DNA from: Collinsella sp. AM33-4BH
GTDB lineage: Bacteria; Actinomycetota; Coriobacteriia; Coriobacteriales; Coriobacteriaceae
Reading direction: 5' to 3'
DNA: 64,000 nt
Assembly (NCBI RefSeq): GCF_003469205.1
Contig: NZ_QSIN01000002.1
Span: forward strand, 62,001 to 126,000
The translations under genes and the position numbers were made by a program. Every line of letters starts with the position of its first letter. The first letter of the stretch is position 1. Under the pieces are notes generated by a model. That model did no database searches. It worked only from the letters and a program-made list of their open reading frames with translations, and had not been told where the DNA came from. This document shows, piece by piece, positions 38,722 to 48,137 of this stretch.

Positions 38722-40080
38722 ATGGCGGTTCTAAAAATGCCTAAGCGTTCCGGCTTGTATACCGTTCCTTTTGAGTTTGATTTGCTTTCGTTTGATGAGG
38801 CTGTTGGGCTGGCTGCTGATACGGGGCGGATTTCTGGGGATGCTGGGCCTCTGCTTGAGACGGTTGTCGATATGCTCGATGAGTTGGGGCGTCCGGATGA
38901 GTATTTCGATTGCATCCAGGTTGCCGGTACCAATGGCAAGACTTCGACTACGCGTTTTTCGGCTGCCATTCTTCGTGGTGAGGGGCTCAAGACCGCGCTG
39001 TATACGTCGCCACAGCTGGTACGCTATCCCGAGCGCATGGAAGTCGATGGATGCGTCGTGAGCGATGAGGCATTCGCCCGTGGCGTTTCGGCCGCTGTTG
39101 AGGCGGGGCATCGAGTGAATGCCCGTCGTGTGGCGGCGGGGGAGCGCGCCTATACCATCACGCCGTTTGACCTTTTGACGGCTGCTGCACTTGTGGTGTT
39201 TGCCGAGGCTCGCGTGGATGTTGCCGTGCTTGAGGTTGGCATGGGCGGACGCTGGGATGCTACGAGTGCGACTGATCCCGTGGCCGTCGCCATTACGGGT
39301 ATTGGGCTCGATCACACACGTATTTTGGGCGATACGCTCGAGGCCATTGCGGGGGAGAAGGCTGCGGTTATTAAGCCTGGGCGATTGGTTGTTTTGGGCG
39401 AGGGCACGCATGAGCCGAGCGTTCAGCGCGTGATGGATGCCCGTTGTCGCGAGTGCGGCGTTGTGCCGCTCGTGGTGAGCCATACGACGACCAAACTTCC
39501 GGCACACGTGGGCGATACGGTGGAGTTTAGCTGCACCACGCCGCGTGCGATTTATACGTCGAGCATGGTTAAGCCGGCCTATCAGCCGCAGAATGCTGCG
39601 TGCGCGATTATGCTGTGCGAGGGGTATTTGGGTCGCGAGCTCGACCATGAGGCGCTCGACGCTTCGCTTATGGGCTGCCCCACGCCGGGCCGATTTGACG
39701 TGCTGGGGACCGATCCGCTCAAGCTGATTGATGCCTGTCATAACCCCCAGAGCTGCGAGAACTTTGTGAGCGCACTGGACGAGATCGATTCGTGCGTGGA
39801 GAATCGCCCCACGCTGCTGTGCGCCGCGCTGGCCGATAAGGACGTGGCGGGTATCGTTGACGTTCTGGTTCCGGCGTTCCCCCGCGTGGTCGTAACCCAG
39901 ACCGATTCCGATCGCGCCTTGCCCGCACAGGAGCTTGCCTCCCTGGTGGACGCCGACAAGCTCGCGGGCGTGTACCCCAGCGTATCCGAGGCCCTCGCGG
40001 CTTTCGATGCCGCGGGCGAGCCTTTCGTAGCAGCCGGTACCATCACCCTAGCCGGCGAAGTAGCGGGGCTGCTCCGTTAA
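38722..40080 (+). CDS. folC: Folylpolyglutamate synthase / dihydrofolate synthase
   Basis: A 452-residue Mur-ligase-fold enzyme. The P-loop VAGTNGKTSTTRF lies near residue 72, EVGMGGRWDATSA near 175, and ITGIGLDHTRILG near 194. It adds glutamate to folates and may make dihydrofolate. ATG 38722 has no ribosome site. A TATACT at 38699-38704 would start transcription only about 11 bases before the ATG, so the mRNA may be nearly leaderless; ATG 38737 is an alternative start. Confidence 0.9.
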   Translation: MAVLKMPKRSGLYTVPFEFDLLSFDEAVGLAADTGRISGDAGPLLETVVDMLDELGRPDEYFDCIQVAGTNGKTSTTRFSAAILRGEGLKTALYTSPQLVRYPERMEVDGCVVSDEAFARGVSAAVEAGHRVNARRVAAGERAYTITPFDLLTAAALVVFAEARVDVAVLEVGMGGRWDATSATDPVAVAITGIGLDHTRILGDTLEAIAGEKAAVIKPGRLVVLGEGTHEPSVQRVMDARCRECGVVPLVVSHTTTKLPAHVGDTVEFSCTTPRAIYTSSMVKPAYQPQNAACAIMLCEGYLGRELDHEALDASLMGCPTPGRFDVLGTDPLKLIDACHNPQSCENFVSALDEIDSCVENRPTLLCAALADKDVAGIVDVLVPAFPRVVVTQTDSDRALPAQELASLVDADKLAGVYPSVSEALAAFDAAGEPFVAAGTITLAGEVAGLLR

Positions 40081-40094
40081 CCCATCCCCTCATC

Positions 40095-40161
40095 AGTTGC
40101 GGTGAAATACGGACTGTTTTACAAGCCAGAAGCCTCAAACGGTCCGTATATCACCGCAACT
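40095..40161. repeat. Palindromic repeat, AGTTGCGGTGAAATACGG family, copy 1
   Basis: Twenty-five-base arms (40095-40119, 40137-40161) pair with two mismatches around a 17-base loop. A second, perfect copy is at 41632-41698. Confidence 0.85.
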
Positions 40162-40224
40162 CAAAAGCAGTCAATTTGGGACGGGGCTTTTTTGGCTGCC
40201 CTGCGCCTCGAGTTGACTTGCTCG

Positions 40225-40382
40225 CCACGAAATGGGCCTATTTACTACGTTTGACCGGTAACCCTCGACCATACCGAGAATTGCGAAATCAAAACCGCAG
40301 GTAAAGGGCTTGCCAGTTTTGCGAAAACACGGGTATGGTCGACCCACGCGGGCTAAACGTAGTAGATAGGCCGTTTTTGTGG
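40225..40382. repeat. 158-base two-level hairpin between folC and the M24 peptidase
   Basis: Outer arms of 28 bases (40225-40252, 40355-40382) pair with few mismatches and contain GCCTATTTACTACGTTT or its complement. An inner perfect 11-base stem TCGACCATACC / GGTATGGTCGA (40265-40275, 40332-40342) is nested inside. Together with its neighbours it fills the 349-base gap between two convergent genes. No gene is seen there. Confidence 0.75.
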
Positions 40383-40395
40383 CGGCATTCATGTG

Positions 40396-40426
40396 ATGCG
40401 GCAAAGGGACAGCCCCTTTGCCGCAT
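40396..40426. terminator. Hairpin at the end of the M24 peptidase gene (GGGACAG type)
   Basis: A thirteen-base perfect stem ATGCGGCAAAGGG / CCCTTTGCCGCAT lies just beyond the stop codons of the convergent genes. The design is the same as the hairpin at 3971-3999. Confidence 0.6.
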
Positions 40427-40429
40427 TGC

Positions 40430-41518
40430 CTAGTCTAAGCGGACCGGATCGTGGGGGTAGGCGTTGAGAATCTCGACGCCGTTCTCGGTCACCAGGGCTA
40501 GGTCCTCGATGCGGACGCCGGTGTGACCGGGGAGGTATATACCCGGTTCGATAGAGAACGTCATGCCCGGCTCTACGACCTGCTCGTTGGCGAGCGAGAC
40601 ATCGCCCGGCTCGTGGTCTTGCAGACCGATTGAGTGACCCAGGCGGTGCGTAAAGTACTGCCCATAGCCCGCATCCTCAATCACGTCGCGTGCGGCGCGG
40701 TCCAAGTCGCACATACGAACGCCCGGCGTGATGAGCGCCTCGGCGGCCTCGTTGGCGCGGCGCACGATGTCGTAGACGTGCGCGGTCTCCTCGTCCGGCT
40801 GGCCCCAAAAGAACGTGCGTGTCATGTCCGAGCAGTAGTTGCGACGGCGTCCGCCAATGTCGAACAGCACCACGTCGCCATGCTTGAGCACGGTATCGTC
40901 GGGTTCGTGATGCGGGTCGCCGGCGTTGGCGCCAAAGCTCACGATGGGCGGAAAGCTAAAGCCCTCGCAGCCGTGCTTGCGGTACAGGCCGAGCATCTGG
41001 TCGGCAATTTCGCGCTCCGTCACGCCCTCGTGGACGAGTTTGATGGCATCGGCCATCACGGCGTCGTTGGCGGCCGAGGACACGCGCATAAGCTCCTGCT
41101 CGGTGGCATCCTTGTAGGTGCGCGCGGCGGTGACGGCAAAGTCACCCAGGAAAAACTCGCTTGCGGCGTGGCGCTCCATGAGCGGCATCAAATAGCCGGA
41201 ACGCATGACGGTGTCGATGCCAAGCGGCTTGGCTGGGTCGATCTCACTCGCGATGGCGTCGGTCACGATATCGGTATCGGTGTGGTAGGCGACGCGGGCA
41301 TTGTCGTACTCGGGCAGCTGATGTAGGGCGTTGACCATGATCACGGGCTCGCAATCGCGCGCGAGCAGCACGCCGCAAAAACGCTCGAACATATCGGCAT
41401 AAAAGCCGGTCAGGTAATAGATCGACCACGGGTCGTTTACGAGCAGCTGTGCGCCGGGGTGCTGAGCCTCGAGCGCATCGAGCACGCGTGCCACACGCTG
41501 GTCATCGACATGTGCCAT
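40430..41518 (-). CDS. M24 family aminopeptidase (Xaa-Pro dipeptidase type)
   Basis: A 362-residue protein with a creatinase-like N-domain and a pita-bread catalytic domain. Metal ligands are visible in LFDIGGRRRNYCSDMTRTFF (two Asp), LGHSIGLQDHEPG (His), FSIEPGIYLPG (Glu) and RIEDLALV (Glu). It removes or splits Xaa-Pro peptides. ATG 41518 has AAAGGATG upstream. It is convergent with folC and stands alone. Confidence 0.9.
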   Translation of the reverse strand: MAHVDDQRVARVLDALEAQHPGAQLLVNDPWSIYYLTGFYADMFERFCGVLLARDCEPVIMVNALHQLPEYDNARVAYHTDTDIVTDAIASEIDPAKPLGIDTVMRSGYLMPLMERHAASEFFLGDFAVTAARTYKDATEQELMRVSSAANDAVMADAIKLVHEGVTEREIADQMLGLYRKHGCEGFSFPPIVSFGANAGDPHHEPDDTVLKHGDVVLFDIGGRRRNYCSDMTRTFFWGQPDEETAHVYDIVRRANEAAEALITPGVRMCDLDRAARDVIEDAGYGQYFTHRLGHSIGLQDHEPGDVSLANEQVVEPGMTFSIEPGIYLPGHTGVRIEDLALVTENGVEILNAYPHDPVRLD

Positions 41519-41631
41519 GAAACATCCTTTCGCTAGGCTGCCACCATGGTATCCCAAGCCCGGCACATAGGGACGTTCCTTTTATGCCGGCACCTCGGGA
41601 CATTCCTTTGCATCCCATGCGCACCCTCATA

Positions 41632-41698
41632 AGTTGCGGTGAAATACGGACTGTTTAGCGGCCTGAAGCCATAAAACAGTCCGTATTTCACCGCAACT
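41632..41698. repeat. Palindromic repeat, AGTTGCGGTGAAATACGG family, copy 2
   Basis: A perfect 25-base inverted repeat (41632-41656, 41674-41698) with a 17-base loop; same family as 40095-40161. Just upstream, GGGACGTTCCTTTT and GGGACATTCCTTTG (about 41571 and 41598) are a short tandem-like pair of related motifs. This gap of about 230 bases holds no gene. Confidence 0.88.
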
Positions 41699-41746
41699 GC
41701 GGAGGAGGACCGGGCGGATGGTGGAGTAGCTAAAAGAGCTCCGTCC

Positions 41747-42157
41747 CTAATTAGCTACTTGGGCTCGGTCGATGTTCATGCTGGCGACTAGGTCAATGTT
41801 GGTGCCGAGAAGATCTTCCAGCACGACGTCGCCCATGCGGATGGGGGCCTCGACGACCACGCCGCGGATGAGGTCCATGGCTTGGGCGTGGAGTGCCAGC
41901 GGGATGGCTTCGGCCGTGCGCACGGGCAGCAGCGCCTCGTCGCCGCCGGATACGGCCACGGTCGTGGTAAGCACGCGCATGGGGCAGGTGAGCTCCTGAT
42001 GTGCAAACTTATCGCCACGCGGGCAGCTGTTGCCGGTTACGGAGCGCACCTCTACCACGGCGCCGTCTGCGCTGCGCTCGACCTCCACGGTCAGGAGACA
42101 CTCGGAGGGGCAGGTGGTGCAGTTGAACTGCAATGTCTCGGTCACATTCGTGCTCAT
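41747..42157 (-). CDS. DUF1667 domain protein
   Basis: A 136-residue protein with two cysteine pairs near the N-terminus: FNCTTCPSECLLTVE and GNSCPRGDKFAHQELTCP. Such proteins are the third member of GlpA-like / FAD oxidoreductase / DUF1667 operons and probably carry an Fe-S cluster or metal; the exact role is unknown. GAGGAGG lies upstream of ATG 42157. It is four bases after the FAD oxidoreductase gene. Confidence 0.85.
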   Translation of the reverse strand: MSTNVTETLQFNCTTCPSECLLTVEVERSADGAVVEVRSVTGNSCPRGDKFAHQELTCPMRVLTTTVAVSGGDEALLPVRTAEAIPLALHAQAMDLIRGVVVEAPIRMGDVVLEDLLGTNIDLVASMNIDRAQVAN

Positions 42158-42161
42158 GACT

Positions 42162-43514
42162 CTACGCCTCCTCAACGGGATCGACGGAAAGGACAATCTC
42201 GCTGGCACCCAGGTCGAGCGCTTGTTTGATGACCTTTGCCGGCAGTGGGAAGCTTTCCATAACGCTCGGCTTAAACGCGCGGACCTTGCCGGCGAACAGT
42301 TTCTCGCCGTCGGCCAAGATCCTCACGCAGGCGGCATCGACTGGCCGGCGCACGCGGAAGTTCAGCTTGGTGAGCGCCGCAGCCGTAATGCGTCCCGGCA
42401 GTGCGTATCCCGCAATGCCAGCAGGGGAGACGGTGAGCTCGCAGTCCGGAACGGCGCCCGCGCCGGTTCCCAGCGCGTACGCCGCCGCAGCTGCGCCAGC
42501 TCTCTCGGACTCACACGTTACGTTGTCGGCCAGGTCGTGCACGTGCAGCACGTTGCCGCAGGCAAAGATGCCCGGCACGCCCGTCTGCAAGCTCTGGTCC
42601 ACCACGGCGCCGCGCGTACGTGGGTCCAGCTCCACGCCTGCGGCAACCGAAAGCTCGTTCTCGGGAATCAGCCCCACCGAAAGCAGCAGTGTGTCGCACG
42701 GAACGATGCGCTCGGTCCCGGGAATGGGTGCAAGATGCTCGTCGACTTGGCTCACCTCGACAGCCTCCACGCGATCGTGTCCAATCACGCGCGTGACCGT
42801 GGTCGACAGATGCAGCGGAATGCCAAAGTCGTCCAGGCAGTTCTTGACGTTACGGCGCAGGCCGTTGGCGTACGGCATGAGCTCGTACACGCCCTCGACC
42901 GAAATCCCCTCGAGCGTGCAACGGCGCGCCATGATCAGCCCGATGTCACCCGAGCCCAAAATGACGGCGCGCGAGCCGGGTTTAAGGTTTTCGATATTGA
43001 TGTATCGCTGCGCCAGGCCCGCCGTAAACACACCGGCGGGACGACTGCCGGGGATCTTGATCTCGCTGCGGGTGCGCTCACGGCAACCCATGGCAAGGAC
43101 GACCGCGCGCCCGGTGAGCTGCAACATGCCGGCAGGGTTCATGAGCGTGACGGTATGGACCTCGGTGTCTTCTGCAGGCTCGCCTGAATCAATCCCAAGC
43201 ACCATGCTGCCCAAGAACAGCGCAATGTCGGTTGCGTGCACCTGGTCGATAAAGCGCTGCGCGTACTCGGGACCGGTGAGCTCCTGTTTAAAGTGCGACA
43301 GGCCAAAGCCGGGGTGGATGCACTGGCGGAGGATTCCGCCCAGGTGCTGTTCGCGCTCCACGATGGCCACGCGTGCTCCGGCCTTATGCGCGGCCAGCGC
43401 TGCAGCCATGCCGGCGGGGCCTCCTCCGATGACGACCACGTCGAAGGCCTGCGTTGCTACCGACGCTATGGTTCCGGCCTCTGCGCGTTTGTTGCGCATA
43501 TCAAACGTCGCCAT
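42162..43514 (-). CDS. NAD(P)/FAD-dependent oxidoreductase
   Basis: A 450-residue pyridine-nucleotide-disulfide-type flavoprotein. [17 protein letters not shown] lies near residue 26 for [15 protein letters not shown] near 190 for NAD(P), and [17 protein letters not shown] near 320 is the second FAD contact. It likely takes electrons from the GlpA-like subunit. It starts one base after the upstream stop codon, so it is translationally coupled to it. Confidence 0.85.
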   Translation of the reverse strand: MATFDMRNKRAEAGTIASVATQAFDVVVIGGGPAGMAAALAAHKAGARVAIVEREQHLGGILRQCIHPGFGLSHFKQELTGPEYAQRFIDQVHATDIALFLGSMVLGIDSGEPAEDTEVHTVTLMNPAGMLQLTGRAVVLAMGCRERTRSEIKIPGSRPAGVFTAGLAQRYINIENLKPGSRAVILGSGDIGLIMARRCTLEGISVEGVYELMPYANGLRRNVKNCLDDFGIPLHLSTTVTRVIGHDRVEAVEVSQVDEHLAPIPGTERIVPCDTLLLSVGLIPENELSVAAGVELDPRTRGAVVDQSLQTGVPGIFACGNVLHVHDLADNVTCESERAGAAAAAYALGTGAGAVPDCELTVSPAGIAGYALPGRITAAALTKLNFRVRRPVDAACVRILADGEKLFAGKVRAFKPSVMESFPLPAKVIKQALDLGASEIVLSVDPVEEA

Positions 43515-43515
43515 T

Positions 43516-44970
43516 CTAGCGCACCCCCTTCAGTGGTCCCTCGACCAGCCATGATCCAGCATCTTCCAACAGCACTTCGCTGGGGTCGCAGGCCAACTCG
43601 CGCGCCAGGATCGCCACCACGCGGCTTTGGCAAAAGCCACTTTGACACCGACCCATGCCGGCGCGGCAGCGGCGCTTGACGCCCTCGACCGAAACCGCGC
43701 CCGGACGGCGTCGAATCGAGGCTACAATCTCGGCCTCGGGCACCGTCTCGCAGCGGCAGACGATCTGCCCCCACGCGGGATCGGACTCAATGAGTTCTTC
43801 CTTGCGCGCAAGCGGCGCGAGGTCAAAGTTGTCCTGCGCGCGGCGAATCGGGTCCCAATCGGCACGTTCGCGCAGGGCTACGCCGGAATTGCGCAGTACC
43901 TGCTCCATGCGCTCGGCAATGGCCGGTGCGCTCGCCACGCCCGGCGACTGGATGCCCGCCGCCTGGAATAGCCCCGGCACCACGGCCGACTGCCCAATAA
44001 AAAAGTCGTTTGTACCCTGAATGACCGGGCGCCCGCCGGCGAACGCGCGCACCACGCGGCGCGTGTCCAGATCGGGCACCAGCTTGCGCGCACCGGTCAG
44101 GAGCGCGTTGATATCGGTCGCGTAGGTCTGTGTATCGCCCGGCTCGCGCACGGCGGCGGTCGCGGTAATCACGGTGTTGCCGTGTACGGTACCCGTGACG
44201 ATAACGCCCTTGGACACCGGCGTGGGAACGGGGTAGAGTGGCATCAGCGCGCGCGGTTCTTTGTCCAGCACCACGATGTTGCCCTGGCGCCAGACCATCT
44301 GGAACTCCTCGGCGCCCGCCATATGCGAGATGTCCGCGGCGCCGTTGCCCGCGGCGTTGATCATGTAGCGGCAGCGCACGTCTCCGGCGGGCGTCGCCAA
44401 CGTAAAGCGCACGTCGTCGCCCGAGCCCGCGATTTCAATCGCCTCCACCGGTGCGGAGCGCATAAACGTCACCCCGTTGGCCACGGCGTTCTCCAGCGCG
44501 GCGATGGCAACCTCAAACGGGTCGACAAACCCAGTCGATGGGCACCACAACGCGCACGTTGCATCGGCACTGGCGCGCGGCTCCAGCTCGTGGATGCGCT
44601 CGGGTCCGATGATCGACAGCTCGGGCACGCCGTTGGCATGGCCGTTGCACCGTAGCTGCTCCAGGCGCGCGCGGTCCTCGTCGTTAAAACCCAGCACCAT
44701 CGACCCGGTGCGGCAGAACAGAAAGCCCAGCTCCTGCGCCCACGCACCGTACAACTCGCAGCCACGGGCGTTGACCTGCGCCTTAACCGTGCCCGGTGTC
44801 GGATCGTAGCCGGCGTGCACCAGGCCGCCGTTGGCTTTCGATGCTCCCAGCGCGATATCGTTGGCTGCCTCGACCACGCATATGGACAGGTCAAACCGCG
44901 CGAGCTGCCGCGCGATGGCGCATCCGGTGATGCCCGCGCCGACAATCGCGATATCAAACGTTTCGCTCAC
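43516..44970 (-). CDS. GlpA-like FAD-dependent dehydrogenase with BFD-type [2Fe-2S] tail
   Basis: A 484-residue protein. It has an FAD-binding DAO fold ([18 protein letters not shown]) and, at about residues 398-450, a bacterioferredoxin-like cysteine set CRCET then [14 protein letters not shown]. It resembles anaerobic glycerol-3-phosphate dehydrogenase subunit A, but a related 2-hydroxyacid substrate cannot be excluded. GTG 44970 has GGGAGG upstream. It heads a three-gene minus-strand operon. Confidence 0.82.
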   Translation of the reverse strand: MSETFDIAIVGAGITGCAIARQLARFDLSICVVEAANDIALGASKANGGLVHAGYDPTPGTVKAQVNARGCELYGAWAQELGFLFCRTGSMVLGFNDEDRARLEQLRCNGHANGVPELSIIGPERIHELEPRASADATCALWCPSTGFVDPFEVAIAALENAVANGVTFMRSAPVEAIEIAGSGDDVRFTLATPAGDVRCRYMINAAGNGAADISHMAGAEEFQMVWRQGNIVVLDKEPRALMPLYPVPTPVSKGVIVTGTVHGNTVITATAAVREPGDTQTYATDINALLTGARKLVPDLDTRRVVRAFAGGRPVIQGTNDFFIGQSAVVPGLFQAAGIQSPGVASAPAIAERMEQVLRNSGVALRERADWDPIRRAQDNFDLAPLARKEELIESDPAWGQIVCRCETVPEAEIVASIRRRPGAVSVEGVKRRCRAGMGRCQSGFCQSRVVAILARELACDPSEVLLEDAGSWLVEGPLKGVR

Positions 44971-44987
44971 AGTGCCTCCCAGACGAG

Positions 44988-45002
44988 TTGACAGGCTGTC
45001 AA
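44988..45002. promoter_or_regulatory. TTGACAG-G-CTGTCAA palindrome before the GlpA-like operon
   Basis: A perfect 7+7 palindrome with one central base, 17 bases upstream of the GTG start. It is likely an operator. It looks partly like a CRP/FNR-type site but is not an exact match to either. Confidence 0.5.
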
Positions 45003-45160
45003 TAAGACTATCCTACGGTCTATACATCCACAGCGCGGCGGCAATGCGGCGAACAGCCCCGCAACACCCGCCAACGGCAGACGAGGACCGCCCAGCACGG
45101 ATGCCGGCCACGTTAGACCACGAGATCTTCCCACCCAACCTCGCGGTCGTCGCCGTTACA

Positions 45161-45497
45161 TGTTACAGATTGAGATGTTGAGACCACAGGCGCACGTTCG
45201 TCTCGATCTGTAACAGTAGGAGGGGAATTGCGGTCCTACGTGTTACAGATCAAGACGTTAGCCCGTCGGGTTATTCGTATGTCTCGTTCTGTAACAGTTA
45301 GCTGATGATTTGGGTTCTAGATGTTACAGATCGAGACAAACTTTCAGGCGGATTTTGAATGTCTCGATCTGTAACAGTAAGAGGGGCTTTGGGGCCCAAG
45401 ATGTTACAGATCGAGATTGAAGTCGGGGAGGGACCCCTGTGTCTAAATCTGTAACATCTAGACCCAGATTCCGCTCCTAACTGTTACAGATTGAGAT
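45161..45497. repeat. Array of nine 16-bp elements in alternating orientation, 40-base spacing
   Basis: Forward copies (consensus TGTTACAGATCGAGAC) start at 45161, 45241, 45322, 45402 and 45482. Reverse copies (GTCTCGATCTGTAACA) start at 45200, 45281, 45361 and 45441. Forward-to-reverse spacers are 23, 24, 23 and 23 bases; reverse-to-forward spacers are 25 each time. Spacer sequences largely differ. The array fills the gap between the divergent GlpA-like operon and the zinc-ribbon gene. In the rest of this 626-base gap (45003-45160 and 45498-45596) I see nothing definite. Confidence 0.95.
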
Positions 45498-45596
45498 GTT
45501 TGTGTCCGCGCCAGCCCCGCCCCTAGCCGTGGTCCCATATAAACAAACCCCGTGGTAAACTTGACTGGACTGTAAATAATCCGAAAGGTACCCGTA

Positions 45597-46028
45597 ATGT
45601 CCAAGTACATCTCCGAGCTCATGTCGCCGCAGCTTATGGGCGTCGTCTATGCCTTCGTTGGCTTTATCATCGCCCTGTATGTGCTGTCGGTCGTCTATGT
45701 GTTCATCGACGCTCGCCGCCGCGGCGCCAGCGCCTACGTGGCATGGGGCATCATTGCCCTCATCCCGTTTGTAGGCCTCATCGCCTACCTGATCCTGCGC
45801 CCGCACTCCTACGCGTCCGACCGCGAGGAGCAGGAGCTGGATATGGCCCTGCGCGAGCGCCAGCTTGCCCAGTACGGCACCTGCCCGCAGTGCGGCGCCC
45901 CCATCGAGAAGGACTTTGTCGTCTGCCCGGTGTGCGACACTCAGGTTCGCAACGTCTGCCCCAGCTGCCATCGTCCGCTCGATGCGCACTGGAAGGTCTG
46001 CCCCTACTGCCGAACTCGCATCCAGTAA
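45597..46028 (+). CDS. Small membrane protein with double zinc ribbon
   Basis: A 143-residue protein. Two TM helices come first (VVYAFVGFIIALYVLSVVYV and WGIIALIPFVGLIAYLIL), then a charged linker, then two four-cysteine ribbons: CPQC with CPVC (residues ~98-115) and CPSC with CPYC (~121-138). The N-terminal part resembles the PLD-nuclease-N/phospholipase-like two-helix segment. Function is unknown. GAAAGGTACC precedes the ATG. Confidence 0.8.
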   Translation: MSKYISELMSPQLMGVVYAFVGFIIALYVLSVVYVFIDARRRGASAYVAWGIIALIPFVGLIAYLILRPHSYASDREEQELDMALRERQLAQYGTCPQCGAPIEKDFVVCPVCDTQVRNVCPSCHRPLDAHWKVCPYCRTRIQ

Positions 46029-46132
46029 CGCATCCATCGCCGGGCCGGCCGCAAGCCACGGGCACCGCGCGTCCCGCGCAAGCCACGCGCGCCCCACGCC
46101 CCGCCCCACACGATGAAGCATGCGTAGAAAAT

Positions 46133-46192
46133 CGCCCGCCGTGCCATTAAGGTGCGGCGGGCGCTTGTATACCAAGGCAACCTGCCTATAAT
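46133..46192 (+). promoter_or_regulatory. Hairpin followed by thrS promoter
   Basis: CGCCCGCCG (46133-46141) pairs with CGGCGGGCG (46155-46163), probably ending the zinc-ribbon transcript. TTGTAT (46165-46170) and TATAAT (46187-46192) follow with 16-base spacing, about 70 bases before the thrS ATG. No T-box is recognisable. Confidence 0.6.
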
Positions 46193-46261
46193 GATGCAAG
46201 TCAAAACGCCGAGCGCATCGCACGCACTTGCATCAGGCATCCGAGAGGAGAAAACATACCC

Positions 46262-48025
46262 ATGAAGGCACTCTACAATGACGGTTCGGTGGCCGAGCTT
46301 CCGCAGGACGAGGTCACGCACGTCATCCGCCACTCCGCCGCGCACATCATGGCGCAGGCCATCAAGCGCCTGTACCCCGAGGCCGACTTTGCCTACGGTC
46401 CCGCGACCGACAACGGCTTCTACTACGACGTCGACCTGCCCGAGGGCGTCAAGATCAGCGAGGACGACTTCCCCGCGATCGAGGCCGAGATGAAGAAAAT
46501 CGTCAAGGAGAACCTCAAGTTCTCCGTGTACGAGAAGCCCCGCGCCGAGGCCATCGCCCTTATGGAAGAGCGCGGCGAGAAGTACAAGGTCGAACACATC
46601 GGTGATCTGGACGACGACGCCCGCATCACCTTCTACCAGCAGGGCGACTACATCGACATGTGCGTCGGCCCCCACATCTGCTACACCAAGGCGCTCAAGG
46701 CCTTTAAGCTCACCGGCGTCTCGGGCGCTTACTGGAAGGGCGACAAGGACAACAAGATGCTCACCCGCATCAACGGCGTCGCCTTTGCCACCAAGGAAGA
46801 GCTCGACGAGCACATGCACATGCTGGAGGAGGCCAAGAAGCGCGACCACCGCAAGATCGGCCGCGAGATGGACCTCTTTATGATGCGCGACGAGGCCCCC
46901 GGCTTCCCGTTCTTCCTGCCCAACGGCATGATCCTTAAAAACACGCTGCTGGACTACTGGCGCGAGATCCACCACAAGGCCGGCTACGTGGAGATCTCCA
47001 CGCCGCTCATCATGAACAAGCAGCTGTGGAAGACCTCGGGCCACTGGGACCACTACAAGGACAACATGTACTCCACCGTCATTGACGACGAAGAGTACTG
47101 CATTAAGCCCATGAACTGCCCGGGCGGGGTGCTGGTGTACGCCTCCAAGCCGCACTCCTATCGCGAGCTGCCCATTCGCGCCGGCGAGATTGGCCTGGTG
47201 CACCGCCACGAGCTGCGCGGCGCCCTGCACGGCCTGTTCCGCGTGCGCTGCTTTAACCAGGACGACGCCCACCTGTTTGTGCGTCCCGACCAGCTGACCG
47301 ACGAGATCGTGGGCGTGGTCAACCTCATCGACTCCGTGTACCAGAAGTTTGGCTTTAAATACCACGTTGAGCTTTCCACCCGCCCCGACGACTCTATGGG
47401 TTCGGACGAGGATTGGGCTCGCGCCGAGGAGGGCCTGCGCACCGCTCTGGAGAAGCTGGGCATGGACTACGAGGTCAACGAGGGCGACGGCGCCTTCTAC
47501 GGCCCCAAGATCGACTTCCACCTGGAGGACTCGCTCGGCCGTACCTGGCAGTGCGGTACCGTGCAGCTCGACTTCCAGATGCCGCTCAACTTTGACCTGG
47601 AGTACGTGGACGCCGACGGCACCAAGAAGCGCCCCATCATGCTGCACCGCGTGTGCTTTGGCTCCATCGAGCGCTTTATTGGTATTCTGATTGAGCACTT
47701 TGCGGGCAAGTTCCCCACCTGGCTGGCTCCCGTGCAGGTCAAGGCACTTCCCGTCTCCGAGAAGAGCCGCGACTACGCGCACGAGGTGTGCGCCAAGCTG
47801 GAGGAGGCCGGCATTCGCGTGGTCTGCGACGACCGCGATGAGAAGATTGGCTACAAGATCCGCGAGGCTCGCAGCATTGACCGCGTACCCTACATGCTTA
47901 TCCTGGGCGAGAAGGAGGTCGAGGCCGGCAACATCTCCGTCCGCGATCGCTCCAACGAGACCGTTCAGATGAGCGTTGATGAGTTTGTTGCGAAGGTGAC
48001 CGAGGAGATCAAGACCCGCGCCTAA
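46262..48025 (+). CDS. thrS: Threonyl-tRNA synthetase lacking the N-terminal TGS domain
   Basis: A 587-residue class II synthetase. The editing domain begins almost at once (HSAAHIMAQAIKRLYP at residues ~24-39), so the roughly 60-residue TGS domain of most bacterial ThrS is absent. Catalytic motifs include MNCPGG with the zinc cysteine and the motif 2 region HRHELRGALHGLFRVR. A C-terminal anticodon-binding domain follows. ATG 46262 has GAGAGGAG upstream. It is followed by two terminators. Confidence 0.95.
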   Translation: MKALYNDGSVAELPQDEVTHVIRHSAAHIMAQAIKRLYPEADFAYGPATDNGFYYDVDLPEGVKISEDDFPAIEAEMKKIVKENLKFSVYEKPRAEAIALMEERGEKYKVEHIGDLDDDARITFYQQGDYIDMCVGPHICYTKALKAFKLTGVSGAYWKGDKDNKMLTRINGVAFATKEELDEHMHMLEEAKKRDHRKIGREMDLFMMRDEAPGFPFFLPNGMILKNTLLDYWREIHHKAGYVEISTPLIMNKQLWKTSGHWDHYKDNMYSTVIDDEEYCIKPMNCPGGVLVYASKPHSYRELPIRAGEIGLVHRHELRGALHGLFRVRCFNQDDAHLFVRPDQLTDEIVGVVNLIDSVYQKFGFKYHVELSTRPDDSMGSDEDWARAEEGLRTALEKLGMDYEVNEGDGAFYGPKIDFHLEDSLGRTWQCGTVQLDFQMPLNFDLEYVDADGTKKRPIMLHRVCFGSIERFIGILIEHFAGKFPTWLAPVQVKALPVSEKSRDYAHEVCAKLEEAGIRVVCDDRDEKIGYKIREARSIDRVPYMLILGEKEVEAGNISVRDRSNETVQMSVDEFVAKVTEEIKTRA

Positions 48026-48047
48026 GGCAAACTTCACAACAATTAAC

Positions 48048-48085
48048 AAAGGCGACCGTCCACAGAGGGCGGTCGCCTTTTTCTT
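48048..48085 (+). terminator. Terminator after thrS
   Basis: AAAGGCGACCG / CGGTCGCCTTT (48048-48058, 48070-48080), followed by TTC. Confidence 0.88.
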
Positions 48086-48096
48086 AACAAAATAAG

Positions 48097-48124
48097 AAAA
48101 GCCGCTGGTTGAGCGGCTTTTTTT
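48097..48124. terminator. Second, bidirectional-looking terminator
   Basis: AAAAGCCGCT / AGCGGCTTTT with a GGTTG loop and a T run to 48124. The A-rich left side means it could also act on the other strand. Confidence 0.75.
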
Positions 48125-48137
48125 GTTGCACAAAAAG

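Noticed and set aside
45161..45497. CRISPR array
   Set aside because: The 16-bp elements alternate in orientation, spacers are only 23-25 bases, and no cas genes are nearby.
46030..46261. T-box riboswitch before thrS
   Set aside because: The gap holds a terminator-like hairpin and an ordinary promoter, with no T-box signature.
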